Positions 24,919 through 36,216 of a stretch of 64,000 nucleotides of DNA are shown here, one piece after another (the stretch's first letter is position 1; each line of letters opens with the position of its first letter). The notes under the pieces are model-generated. The model saw only the letters and a program-made list of their open reading frames with translations, did not search any database and was not told where the DNA came from. The position numbers and the translations under genes are program-made. The stretch is from Paramecium octaurelia (Eukaryota; Ciliophora; Oligohymenophorea; Peniculida; Parameciidae). Where the stretch lies: NCBI GenBank assembly GCA_905182995.1, contig CAJJDP010000079.1, positions 261,893 to 325,892 on the forward strand, in the 5' to 3' direction.

Positions 24919-25947
24919 TCAATATTTAAAATTATCAAGCAATTCTTCTAATTCTTTAGAATAGCTTGCATTCCTAGTTCCATCCAAATTTATTATACCT
25001 CGATAAATTAATTAACTGTTTTTAAAAACACATAAGTTATCTGGCCATATACCAAATGATTCATCAAATAGGTTTTAAGGATAGATATCTTGATATATAG
25101 GGAACTCATCTGGAATGTTATATTTAGTTTTGAGTATTTATGCCATTTTAAATCGTTATTCTTGGCTCTTATGTTAAGGATATTCAAAACCAAAATATCC
25201 TCTTGGCCATCCATCAACGAATTTGCCTTTCTCATCTGTCTCAATAAAATGAGCCTCTTTTATGTATATAAATTAGCATTTGCATGTATCCTTATATTTT
25301 TTGGCAAATTCAATATAATCTGGCATAGAATCTCTATATGGAGGTCATGTATAACTGCCAGCAAAAATGACACACAACTTTTCTTCTTAATGGGCAGATT
25401 ACAATAATTAGTCTAATTGAAGTTCTTTATTTTCAAGTGTCAATAATGGTATGGGAGGAGGTATTTAGTGTAACTTCACTCTGCTACCATGCATTACATT
25501 GTTCCTCCAAAAGAATACTTAAGGTTTAAGCTCAGGATCATTTGAATATTTCCTTGTTAAGGCAAAATATAATTTATGATTAAGAGGGCAATCATCATAT
25601 CCAAACGACTTAAATAATTCAGAATGTATAGCATGTTCTACGGCACTTGAGTGATTCATATCTTTATATAATTATTAGACCTTTGGATTCAATCTTACTT
25701 ACTAAAAATGGATTATTTATATACCTGTTCTTTCAGAATAAACTCAAAAAACTTCTCTCTATTGTTTGGTAATAGCTTTAATCCATTTTCAGTAGATGCT
25801 GCCATTAATTCGTCATAGGTCGGTGGTTGGTAACAATTTCCAAACCTTGGTCCTTAACCTTCTTGATAGGTATTTGGATCAAACAAACACAGACATTCCT
25901 AAAAATAGACTATAATTTCATACCTCTTCTGTCTCAGAATTTTGCAT
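24919..25947 (-). CDS. Iodothyronine deiodinase-like selenoprotein with in-frame UGA (Sec)
   Basis: Thioredoxin-fold selenoenzyme of the deiodinase family. Starts MQNSETEEECLCLFDPNTYQ (ATG 25947). Introns 25899-25923 and 25702-25724. After ...EEKLCVIFAG comes GSYT-TGA-PPYRDSMPDYIEF, matching the deiodinase active site GSCT-Sec-PPF; TGA is codon 185 (25345-25347). The frame continues with conserved deiodinase features: FIYIKEAHFIE (cf. IYIEEAH), a DGW segment, YPQHKSQEQRFKMAQIL (cf. PQHRSLEDR) and NLCVFKNSQLIYRGI. It ends LEELLDNFKY at TGA 24919-24921; 326 residues. The long N-terminal extension (~150 aa) is unfamiliar. No hydrophobic anchor like that of vertebrate deiodinases is evident. The substrate is unknown; a general redox role is more likely than hormone metabolism. 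The SECIS-like hairpin follows immediately. Confidence 0.9.
25345..25347 (-). other. Selenocysteine codon UGA within the deiodinase-like gene
   Basis: TGA lies in the centre of GSYT-[TGA]-PPYRD, where deiodinases carry catalytic selenocysteine. The frame is conserved on both sides, and a SECIS-like element lies in the 3' UTR. In this genome TGA is otherwise the only stop, so this codon is read differently from every gene end in the window. Confidence 0.9.
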
Positions 25948-26081
25948 AAATAAAATAATACAAGTAAATTAATTGATATTAACTTATATATGAAAATGAT
26001 TAAATAAAATGATTGGACAAGACACAGAATTAATTAGATTATTATTCAATTATATAAAACAATAAAACCTTATATGAGTTT

Positions 26082-27856
26082 TCAAATTTAGGGTCTCATA
26101 TTTCTTTAAATTTTTAAGATATAAGTGAATATATTTGAAATTTTTGCTCTATCTCTAATATTATTCTTTATTTTATTTTAACTTTATCCATTAAAATAAT
26201 CTAACTATCTATAGTATTCTAAATAGGGTGTGATTTCTATTTAATTAATTGGATATTTTATGTTCTCTATTGCTTCACATTACTCTGTTTTATGAAATGA
26301 ATGCATCTCTAATGTTCTATACATGAACTAACATGCCTTTTCAAGCATTTATATTTCATTACTGATAAAAACTTAAGTAAATTTTGGAATTGTAATTTAA
26401 ACATGTTATTACTTTTTATGTAGCCATAGTTATGTTGTCTTGACTATTATTTCAATAGGCTAAAACAAAATTTATGTAGCCACTATCATTAATAAACATA
26501 AAACTAAAAATAAAATTACTAAAGATATTATTTAGACAATTGTTTCATCAATTAACTCTTGCTCTAATGTTTTATGAAATGAGTTTGTAAATGCAACGTA
26601 TTCACTACTACTCAACAACCTATTTATTTTCTTCAATAATTTATTACATAATTAAATACATTTTATACTCGGTCAGGTTTTCAATGCTGACTATCATTTC
26701 TTATTGAGTAACTGAATTATATCGACATTTTAACGTAGTTCTAAGATTAAATTATTAACATGAAGAAATTCCATCAGTCTTTTTTATTTCATCCCAATCT
26801 GTCAAATTGAATCCAGTATAAGTTTCATTGTAAATATAAAGAGGCAACTAATCTGCTTTAACTGTAAACGGGTGCATAATTAATGTGCCATCCTCTGAAA
26901 CCAAATAAATTAATTGAAATCCTGTTTCATTATTTGATAGATATTACACTAATTTTGAACCTAAAAATGTTGATGAAACTCCTCCTACAAATTTAACATT
27001 TTCATCCACTATAGGTAGTGTCATAGACAACCCTATTGTTTAGTATGTAAACACTTTCTAATAATAAATGAATAATCACATAAATATGGAGCTGTAAATT
27101 TAAAGGAATATGAATTATAATTTGTGGCATTGAAATATGTGGATTTTAGCGTTTTGTACCAATCTCTCTTTTCAGGAGCATAAGTATAAATACCTTTGCC
27201 TCTGTTAACACAAGGATATAAGTTATTTATTTTTTATAAGTCGATATATGAGTAAATATTTGATTGCATTATCAACGAACCTTAATATAATATTTATCCA
27301 TAGGTTTAGATTTACTCTTATAATTTAATTCCTATTCTTTCCTCTTCAGTCAATGGATGACTGTAGGCAGAAGTGTTAGCGTAGCACATGAATGAATTTG
27401 AGATGTTTGAACCGTATTCATTTAGTATTCTCAAAGGATCAGGTATTTAAATCATTCCTTCATATTCCATTTAATAGTTTTTATTAATTTCAAGTGAGCC
27501 CTTCATAACTTCCTTTTTAGTTCTTAAATATAATCTATGAAATGAAATGAGAGCATTTCCATCTAGAATTCATATAATTCATTACTTAAAGCAAATATTT
27601 AATAGAAATAAGATTTATAGTTATTCAGCATAAATGATAATCTAATTTTTGATTAAGTATCATATAATAAATCAGACTCACCTAAAAATAGGTTATTCAA
27701 AATAGACTAATGTGCTAAATTCCATAAAGCAAATATTGTAACAATCATCAAAACGAATACTGCTACTATTAATATGAATTAATTTCGTAGTCTTAAATTA
27801 GGTAGGCAATATTAGACTAATCGAAAGCATGAACTCAATTAATCTTTGTTTTTCAT
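26082..27856 (-). CDS. CACHE-domain two-TM membrane receptor-like protein
   Basis: MKNKDQLSSCFRLVQYCLPN, then TM1 (FILIVAVFVLMIVTIFALW), a large extracellular region and TM2 (IISLVILFLVLCLLMIVATQ) with a ~110-residue cytosolic tail ending RNMRPQI (TGA 26082-26084). The extracellular part has dCACHE landmarks: EKRDWYKTLKSTYFNATNYN with FKFTAPY, and LIYLVSEDGTLIMHPF, found in chemoreceptors and calcium-channel alpha2delta subunits. A 23-nt intron at 27563-27585 is certain; frame arithmetic requires at least two more, one probably near 27033-27052. No kinase, cyclase or HAMP signature was recognised in the tail. Likely a surface sensor; ligand unknown. Confidence 0.72.
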
Positions 27857-28051
27857 TTTATAATAATAAAATTATTCAGTATTTATTGCAGATTAAGTTA
27901 ATAAATTATTTGAATAATAGATCAATAAAATGAAATCTTTTTCAATCATTGAATAAAATGGAGATGGAAAAAATTACAAACTATCATATATAATTATAAT
28001 TGAAATAAAAGATAAATATTTATGTAATAATAATTTTAAAGACACGGAAGT

Positions 28052-29016
28052 ATGGAGCCATTAAATGATCAAAATGCATAAGGCGGTGGAAATGTTTTAG
28101 ATTAAAATCTAATAAGATAAAAAAACTGCATTTTATGGTTATTATGCTTTTGTTTCTTGTTTTGCACAATATATTTATAAGCATTATGGTAAATTTGAAT
28201 TTTAAATTAATAAGTATGATACCAGGAATTTAAGTATGTTCAATGAATGGAATAGAAGCTCCTGTGCCTTTTTAGTAAAGTATTATTGCATATTACTTTT
28301 TTACTTTATTGTTTCTCTACACAATTTATTACGCATTGGAAAATGTGAAACATTCAATAGTTGTTTTTGTTAGATGGCCTCTATTGCTTTATTCCTTAGC
28401 TGCTATTATAATAGGAGTTGTTTCGATTATCTAATCATACAGTCTTACTACAAGTGATATCTAAGAAGGTTGGAATAAAATGACTTAATGGAGAAAGTAA
28501 TAATATTATGATAGTTCATCAAATAATTTATTAGATGAGAATAAGAGAAATCTTATACTTATAAGCATTTATCATTTTATTTATGGATTTGTGTTTATAA
28601 TACTTTTTGGATTACTATTTAATTACTAAACAATCATGCCTTAAAATTGGAGACCTCCTTTTTCATCTAGACCACTCATGAAATCAGCTTTGATTTATAG
28701 AGAAGGAATGGTTGATTAAGTATAATAACCAAAATAGGATGACGAAGAAAACTAAGAAAAATAATAGGATAAACCTTTTCAGAATCACAATTAGAGTGAA
28801 ATTAGATAACCACAATAACCAGTGGATTAGCAACCTTCAACAATCTTCCAAAAGAAGAACACTGGTCGTAGAGTCTTTGGAAAACAAGTTCAAAATTCCC
28901 AAGTTTAATAATAATAATCATAATAATAATCGTAATTATAATAGTCATAAATACCCCCTCAGCCAAACTCAAAATAGGATTAGCCAGATGATGAAGCCAA
29001 TTAGTAGCCATTTTGA
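28052..29016 (+). CDS. Four-transmembrane protein with Gln-rich cytosolic tail
   Basis: MEPLNDQNAQGGGNVLDQNL, then four hydrophobic segments (ILWLLCFCFLFCTIYLQALW; IIAYYFFTLLFLYTIYYAL; WPLLLYSLAAIIIGVVSII; LISIYHFIYGFVFIILFGLL) in a tetraspan layout. The ~110-residue tail is hydrophilic and very Gln-rich, with most Gln from TAA/TAG. One intron, 28189-28214; spliced 313 codons, TGA 29014-29016. No known family was recognised; the layout is compatible with Paramecium multi-pass membrane proteins of unknown role. Confidence 0.75.
28905..28948 (+). repeat. TAA-trinucleotide-rich tract encoding polyglutamine
   Basis: Tandem TAA triplets interspersed with TCA/TCG inside the preceding gene's tail read as Gln-rich sequence (QQQQSQQQQSQLQQSQ). 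In a standard-code reading it would be a dense stop cluster; its presence inside a conserved open frame shows TAA is sense. Confidence 0.7.
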
Positions 29017-29084
29017 TAGTCTAATACATTTTTATGAAATAAAATTTATAACAGATAAAATTTATTATATTATCTGTTAATTTA

Positions 29085-29662
29085 ATGTTGTCCGCCAATC
29101 TTATAAATCATAGAAGTGTTCTAAGAGAGAAATCTCTTAACTTTTTAAATGTTCCAATAGCTGATTACCTAGTATACTAAATAATTATTTTATCTAGACT
29201 CAATAGAAACCAATTACTGAGGATTCATAATATAAAGCCTTCTAAAGAAATCTTTAACTTTAAAAACAAATCCTGAATGAATAAGATGATGTTCACCAAT
29301 ATTAAACTGAATTATTCACTAAATCAGTTAAATAAGAGAGAGTACCAATCATTGTAAATCGTCCATCAGTCCAGCATTTTAAACCAACTTTACCCAATGA
29401 TTTTGCTATTCCAAATAGAAAATCAGAAACAATTATAAAATAAATATCTAGAATTGATGAAGATTTAGACCAATTAGCTCAAATTTTCTATTAACGTAAA
29501 CTTTTGATGAAAGCGTACAATGCTTTAGAATAGCATGCTGAAAGATAGAACATACAAATTGCTGATGAACATAGACAGCTTTAGGTATTTAAAGCCTTCT
29601 TCAGGTAATTACAAAAAAAGCAAATGATCTAAAATTTTAAGAAAAGCCTTAAGTAAAAATGA
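29085..29662 (+). CDS. Hypothetical coiled-coil protein, 183 aa
   Basis: MLSANLINHRSVLREKSLNF with one intron at 29172-29197 whose removal gives 184 codons ending KKSLKQK (TGA 29660-29662). The C-terminal half is a likely coiled coil (IDEDLDQLAQIFYQRKLLMK). No family was recognised. It lies 68 bp downstream of the tetraspan gene in the same orientation. Confidence 0.65.
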
Positions 29663-29786
29663 ATCACTCTATATTATGAATTTAATAATGTATATGCACT
29701 TTTTATACAATATTTGGAAATTATATTTAATTTAAAATAAATTTGCACAATGTTTTTTGTCCATGAAACACCAGAGATTATTGATA

Positions 29787-30969
29787 ATGTTCAATTCATC
29801 AAATTAAAAAGCAAAGAAGGTCTTGCATAAGAAGATCAGTAGTTCTTATAAGAGTTGGAAAAGTAATAATCCTAATCTATTTGTTAGATCAAGGAGTGAG
29901 GTTAAATACATATTAACTCATTAAAACATAAAAACTTTAGTTGAAAATCGAGTATCATTATTGACAAAGAAAGATGCTCTTGATAATTATCTCAAGACTA
30001 ATGTTGATATGGTATGATAATACAATATTTTATAGATGAGATTATACCTAATAAAAATTAAGGAACATCCAAGATTCAGTTATAAGCTGACAATAAATAA
30101 GAAATAATAACAATACAAAACCGAATCAATAAATAGTATAAATAGAATATATTAAAATTATAGCTGCTGAAGAAGCATGCGGATGTGAAATTGTGATGGT
30201 CAGATATATGTATTTATTGGGATTCAATAACTCTGCAACTCCACATGTCTTAAGACTAAGATATTCAATGCTATCCACTCCAAATAATATCGATTTAAAT
30301 GATATATAAGAAGGTCTAAAAGTTGTATCAGCTGGATGGATGCCTTTTTAAAGGTTATGCAACGTCATGGATGATTTATTGCATTTCCTTGTCACAAAAC
30401 AACAGTAACTGATTCCTGAACTAAAAATGACAACCATTTTTTCTTTTAAATTGTTAATAGAATGCAACATGAATTTCTTTTATTTAGAAACTTTCAGACT
30501 TCAAAAATAATATGAAAGCATGGTCAGAGTTTGTAAGTCAAGTTATACTAAACTAATTGATGCCCATAATAGATTATCTCAAATTAAAGATGAAATACAT
30601 CCAGAAATACTTGAATTTTGTTTGAGTGGATAGAAATATTTTAAAGTTTATGGCATTTGGAGTATTTTATTAAAAAATGAGAGTGACATACTATTTGATA
30701 GAACTAAAAACAAAAGCTATACCATTCTGACTGCTGAATGCTATAAAATTGCTAATCAAATTGTATAAACTGCTTAAGAAATCTCCTCAATCAAAAACAT
30801 TAACGAATATGATAAATTCACTTTAGGATTTATCTAAAATGTCATCAATCCAACTTTATAAAAATCTTTATCAGTCTATAGTTAGAGTGCTAAATAACCA
30901 TGTCAGTTACCAGATTAATTACTTGTCTAAGCCGAATCTCTAGACTACACAGATCAACTCAAATAATGA
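29787..30969 (+). CDS. Hypothetical protein, 376 aa
   Basis: Start MFNSSNQKAKKVLHKKISSS. A competing frame from 29755 (MFFVHETPEIIDNVQF) is TGA-free for only ~50 codons. Introns 30012-30035 (24 nt) and 30136-30163 (28 nt) restore one frame of 377 codons to TGA 30967-30969. The N-terminal third is basic; the rest is helical (QEGLKVVSAGWMPFQRLCNV, RLSQIKDEIHPEILEFCLSG). No family was recognised. Confidence 0.65.
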
Positions 30970-31073
30970 AGTTTCTAAATTATTGAATCAATAAAATATA
31001 AAAAAATTAAATAGTATAATTTTCTAAAATAATTTAAATAAGAGTAATTAAGTGAAAAATATTCTTAGTATTA

Positions 31074-31502
31074 TCATTTCTTTTATTCAAGGATTTTTTA
31101 AACATTAATTATTAGGTCTTGTCTAAACTGAAAATTAACTTTCATAAACTCCTTAGGCAGGCTTTCTTCCTCGTCCTGGCTCTATGTGTCTTCATCAAGT
31201 CTGAACGATTTAATTTTTCGAATTGATGCTAGTTTTGCCTTGGAAGTTACAGAATTGCTCGGCTGAGTCAATGTTTTCAATTTCCCTGAAAGTGAATTCT
31301 TAGTGGTGAACAGGGAATAACTCTCCTAAAATTATTTTCTGTAATATTGAGAGTTATCAACTCTCAGATCATTTTCTAAAATTTCTGAATCAGATGAAAA
31401 AATCATCATTAAGCCTTTATTCTATTGAATTTTTATTGATCTAATTGGTTAAATATTTGGCTCTGCTTCAACTTGGTAATTTAAAAATTAAGCGTCTTAC
31501 AT
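31074..31502 (-). CDS. Hypothetical protein, 142 aa, intronless
   Basis: MQDAQFLNYQVEAEPNIQPI to ...LIINVQKILEQKK, TGA 31074-31076. Ser/Thr-rich with a basic segment (SKAKLASIRKIKSF) followed by an acidic one (DEDTQSQDEEES). No domain recognised; no introns needed. It is convergent with the preceding plus-strand gene (104 bp gap). Confidence 0.55.
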
Positions 31503-31666
31503 TTTTACTTATTTATAAATTTATATTAAAATCTGCTATTATATTATTATAAGTTTCAAAATTAAAATTACAATGGAGTATTAAAAGTATGTCAATCTGA
31601 TTAATAATATTTAATGAATTATAGGTTATTATAAAATTAATTTTGTAAAGAAAAAACACAAAGAAA

Positions 31667-31879
31667 TCATTTATTCTTACTAAATTATTTAACCAATTGC
31701 TTAATCTTTACCTCTCTCTTCCAAATTCGTAATATATCATACATCCTTGATTTAAGAATCATTTCTTTCATTAGGGTAGTAACCTTACTTAAATCAATCA
31801 TTTATCCAGGAGGTGACCAAGGAGATGCCAGCGAATCAAGTAATAACTTTAATTTAAGTTAATTAATACTTTGAGACAT
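31667..31879 (-). CDS. Small hypothetical protein, 70 aa
   Basis: MSQSINQLKLKLLLDSLASP to ...KQLVKQFSKNK, TGA 31667-31669. Helical and basic. It lies 42 bp downstream of the stop of the next minus-strand gene; it could instead be a last exon of that gene if an intron removes the TGA at 31922, but I found no suitable small GT-AG pair. Confidence 0.45.
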
Positions 31880-31921
31880 ATTGTAGAATTAGACAAAATT
31901 GCATACGACAAGGGAGTTAAT

Positions 31922-32956
31922 TCATAGCAATCCAAACTATTTAGATAACTTCTATTTTAAATAAATAATTTGGTCATAGCAAAATTACTTTAGATGCACG
32001 CTAAATGCAGAGGGGTTTATCCATGCTCTTGTTTACTTTATTTAAAATACTTAGTTTCGAATATGCACTAATTAAGGATCTTGATGTAACTCATTTTTTA
32101 TCTATTCGAACTATTTATCTAGGACTTTCTACAAAAATGTTCGATTATACGTAATCGGATAACAAAACCATAATTTGTATTTCAACATGTATTTTACAAC
32201 CTAGATTATTTCTTTAATAATTCTCTAAAACTTTTTTACGATTCTGCTATTTCTTTTTCTGCCAGAGGTTAATTATAGTTATTAAGCTGTATTAGCATAC
32301 GAAATTAAGATCTTTCTATCAGTAGAGCTAATAACATTCTGAATTTTCTATTTTATTGTTTTCAATTGATTTCTCTAATCAGATGTACTATTATTGAGAT
32401 CTTATTTGAATCTTGAAGTATTTATTTTGATGAGTGTTTTCTTTATATTACTTTAGCTTTGATTCTCTGGTTTTATTTAAGATAAATTTAGATTAAAGCC
32501 TTGCTTTGTTTTATCAACTTATCCATTCGAATTCACTTTGTGAAAAGATAGAAATTTAACTAATCGTATTCTTGCTGATTCACCAACTTACTCTTCAACG
32601 AATTTTTCTTCTACAATAGGAAAGACTTCTGATTTATCTTTATCTTTCTCTTTACTTTATTCTTGACTTCTCTTGTTTGAACTTTTGATGTTGAAAAAAC
32701 GGGTTGTTGATATTGCTGATGATTGCTTATCAACGATATTTAATAATTATTTCAAAGTCCATTTCTTTGGTTGCTTGACTATTTTAGGTTCTTTGTGTTA
32801 TAAGAAATTAGTATAAAGCTGTTAATTTTAGAAGGAAATAAATACATCTTAAGATTTTGCTTAGTGTCTCAGAAATCTAATTGTTAAAGGTTCCTTATTT
32901 AAGGTCCCTGCACTTAATTAAGGTTTCAAAAATTAAGGCTCTTTTTTTGTTTGCAT
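31922..32956 (-). CDS. Hypothetical basic protein, 344 aa
   Basis: A single TGA-only frame from MQTKKEPQFLKPQLSAGTLN (32956) to ...KLSKQFGLL (TGA 31922-31924). Lys/Gln/Asn-rich; a mixed-charge segment (SKEKDKDKSEVFPIVEEKF) lies in the first third. The last ~100 residues have more hydrophobic helices (FQRIIKEIIQVVKYMLKYKL). The frame contains an ankyrin-like HLxxK residue pattern only by chance. No domain recognised. Confidence 0.6.
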
Positions 32957-33000
32957 AAAAATAGAAAATAAAACTTTATTTAATTATAACCTAAATATAA

Positions 33001-33412
33001 ATGGGTAGATAAGGTTAAATTTTTAGTCTTATTGATTCATTATAATGATGATACCAAATAGATTTCTAAATTAGACTATCTATTTTAAAAACTCAAATAA
33101 AAAAAGCTGTATTGATAGCTAAAGATCTAGTTATGTAGTATAAATGTCTTAATAATCTTAAGTAATTAATATAGTCTTCTTCTTAGAGCCTTCAAATACA
33201 TATATCAATATATTGTTAAATTAGTTTTATAGATTTTATAAAAATATAAATTGTCAAAAGGCGAGTGTAATTATAGATGGAGGAGCTTTAATATGCTAAA
33301 TCAAAGAAATTAAACTAAAAGTATACTTTTAATACTTTTTTATATGGATAATAAATTCTTAGACTTATTAATTTCTGTATTGATGATTAATTATTAATTT
33401 TTTCAGTTATGA
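33001..33412 (+). CDS. Possible small basic protein (weak)
   Basis: From ATG 33001 a frame can be assembled with a 36-nt and a 25-nt GT-AG removal (MGRQGQIFNFQIRLSILKTQ, then KKAVLIAKDLVMQYKCLNNL), ending at a TGA (33410-33412) that overlaps the next gene's ATG. The 36-nt intron would be long for this genome. An alternative unspliced frame from 33045 is open for ~110 codons. Neither is recognised; the region could be non-coding. Confidence 0.3.
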
Positions 33413-33932
33413 ATTAAGTCGATAATTTGCTGAAGCTAACCTTAAGTACTAAGAAATCTTAACTATTGGAGAATAACTCAAACGCTGAAGTTTTAAAATA
33501 ATGGGAATAGAAATTATTGCAAAAAGAATAATAAGTATCTTATACCATAATACTTAAGTATAGTTAATCTAAAAAGAAAAGAAGTTGAAAGAAAAAGAGA
33601 ATTAATTATCATAAAAGGAGGACTTATTAGTTAAAAAGGAATTAGATCTAAATGAAAGAATGATTAAATATTCTGCTATTTTAGAATAGATTATTGCCCA
33701 GAAATAAACAAAATCAGATGCTTCATTATTACCATTAAACTCTAACGATAGATCTTATAGAAATAAAAATATCAATGAATACTAAAACCGAGTGATTAAT
33801 TTATTAAACACAATCAGAAGTAATAGTTAATAGTAGCAATAATTGATCCATTAACAATCTTACATGGGAAGTACTTTAGAATTAACTGATGATAGATTCA
33901 ATAAGAGTTCAAAAGGATTTTTATTGTTATGA
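33409..33932 (+). CDS. Coiled-coil protein, 164 aa
   Basis: MNQVDNLLKLTLSTKKSQLL, then a heptad-rich K/E/Q coil (QLIQKEKKLKEKENQLSQKE) and a Ser/Asn/Gln-rich C-terminus. One intron, 33535-33563 (29 nt); spliced 165 codons, TGA 33930-33932. No family recognised. It is convergent with the TPR gene, 66 bp away. Confidence 0.6.
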
Positions 33933-33998
33933 AAATTACTATATAATTCAATATAAATAATTATAAACAAAAATACTAAAAAGAATGATAAGTTTTTT

Positions 33999-36140
33999 TC
34001 ATTTTCTTTTTTATTTATACTATGATTTTCCAATCTATTGTTATTGCAAAATGTCCAGTTTTATGGAAAATTCTTTGTTCATAGTTTTATTGTTATTTGG
34101 TTCACTTTCCAATCTAGTAATACGTGGGGGAGTTTTATTTAAAAGGAATGAAGTTTTGGGTCCATAATTCAGAAAAGATTTATCTGGAGACTTTTTTGGG
34201 GTTCTTCCTTCTACTTTTGGTGTGTTATTTTATCCAAAGTTTTTTTTATCAACTCTGGAGCTTTCAAGTTAGGAGGACTTTTAAAATCCAGTATTATTGA
34301 ATTGAGAGTGAGGAACTTATTGAATTAAATGATTTAAGATGGTTCTAGCTGATTTATATGGTTACAATTGAATAGGAAGACCATCCTACAGTTTTAACAT
34401 TTTTTCATTAACTCTTTCGCAACTATTATTAGTTGATGCATTCATAAATTTAAATTTTTATTTTGAAGTGATACCAAATGGTATTTAATATTTTCTTTTG
34501 TAAATCATCTAATCTATCATATTGGCTTAAGTCTTAATATTATCACTAATATTACTGTTATTTTTAAATGGAGATTACTAGCCCTAAAAAGAGTTAACTA
34601 ATCTTTCATTAGGAGAAGAGTCTTAGAGTTTTTGCTAGGATATATTCTAAAACAATAATTAATTTTCTCGTTAGGTTTGAATTTGCAATTATTTAAACTT
34701 TTTCAATTTTATTTCTTTATAATTAAAATCTGATACCATTGAAGTAATTGATTCCTCTTGAATAGCATCTAAATTAGAATTATAATGCTTATGATAAGTA
34801 GTAATGAGATGATTGATATATTGAGACGAGCAAGCAATATGTTTACATGCAATTTCAATAGCTTTTAGATGGTATAATTCACTCAATTTAAATTCTTCAG
34901 TATTGATTTCTTTGATTCCTTGTTGCTTTGCTTTTTCTAATTCTATAAATCTTAATTCAGTTGCAATAGTGAAGTAAGAGATTGATAAATAAATTATTTT
35001 TTCCAATAACAATCTTTTTGAAATCTCATATAACATTTCACCCTATTATGTTATTTCGCTTTAAATTAATGGAGCCATATGCATGATATAGCTAATATTA
35101 AATGATTAGATCCATTCTTCAACATTTTGAACTCCTAAGATTGAGCGATAGTCATCCTCTTTGTTGTTTAAATTTAATTCTTTTCGGATATGTTTTTCAT
35201 TGTTTTTTGGATTATTCTTCCAAAAATACAATTACTTTTTAGCTTCTCTCAAAATCACTTATTCATCATTTGACATATTATCCAAATCTTAGTAATTCAA
35301 CATGTCTAATAATATATCCTTTCCTGAATTAATTACTAATCTACTAAATTCAACTTCATCTTTCATTTAAAATTTATTTTATTTTTGCTTAGATTTATTG
35401 TTCAAATTAGAATTATTGCTAGTAACTGATTCTGAAATTTCATTATTGTTAACCCAATCTTTGCAAAATTTCCATGTTTTTTAAAACACTTCCCTCATAA
35501 TTTCTGCTGCTTTTCTTGCTGATAATAGAGCCTATTTATGTCTAATTTTTAATTAGATATTACTTTCCCAATTGACTCAATATAGCAGTATGTTATAATG
35601 AAGCTCTTGCAAGGAATGATTTTTTTTTGACTAAAGTTGCATCACTTTCTTATTAAATCGTCACAGTATTTGAATTTACATCTCTATCTTTCAGGCTCTC
35701 ACTCAAATTGTATATCACTCCAGTCAAATAAAATGAGGATTTAGATAAAATCCATTAACTATTATTAATAAATTCTAATCCTTACCAGTGATAAATGCTA
35801 GCCTAATTGTAGAGTATGACAATAATCAGATCTCTATCTATTTATTTGCCACAATTTGCTGCGTACTATAATATTATCTACTGATCGTACTTCCAACATC
35901 TTTTCTGATTATTACAGTAATAATAAGGCTTCTTAATATTTTTAAATTTTGATTTTGAAAACCCCTTATTCATTGAGTTAATTGATTTGATTCATATATT
36001 ATTCTAATTTAACAGGAGTTTATAAAGATACCTTAGTTTTCAAATAATTCTTTTAATCCGTTTTATTCAATGTCTTCCATTGGTTCATTTTGTAATTACT
36101 TGTCTTCTTGTTCATATTCTTATAAATTTTTAATTGACAT
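33999..36140 (-). CDS. TPR-repeat protein, 688 aa
   Basis: Starts MSIKNLQEYEQEDKQLQNEP (ATG 36140). Introns 36004-36031, 35866-35890 and 35542-35563 bring three frames together and give exactly 689 codons to TGA 33999-34001. TPR-like units are visible: EQGVFKIKIQKYQEALLLLQ and ASLQHTAILSQLGKHKQALL, each with the small-large helix-turn-helix residue pattern. The C-terminal ~230 residues are Asn/Gln/Ser/Pro-rich and disordered (TPKVEGRTPKKSPDKSFLNY). A standard-code reading stops at the TAA near 34689 and loses this tail. Scaffold role inferred from TPR; partner unknown. Confidence 0.75.
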
Positions 36141-36216
36141 TAATTCAAATAATCAATAATTGAAATAAATTATAAATGTTTTGTCTAATACCAAAATAAT
36201 TTAATTTATATAGATT

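Noticed and set aside
25345-25347. The TGA in the deiodinase-like gene as an ordinary stop splitting two genes, or as a sequencing error
   Set aside because: Both sides belong to one known domain, the TGA is exactly at the catalytic Sec site, and a SECIS-like hairpin follows the distal stop; no intron flanks it.
25345-25347. TGA as tryptophan or cysteine, as in some other ciliates
   Set aside because: All other recognised genes in the window terminate at TGA, and a general sense reading would fuse many genes. Sec fits the local family motif.
25090-25407. Plus-strand 105-codon ORF over the selenoprotein gene
   Set aside because: It is antisense to a conserved gene and has no family signature; shadow frame.
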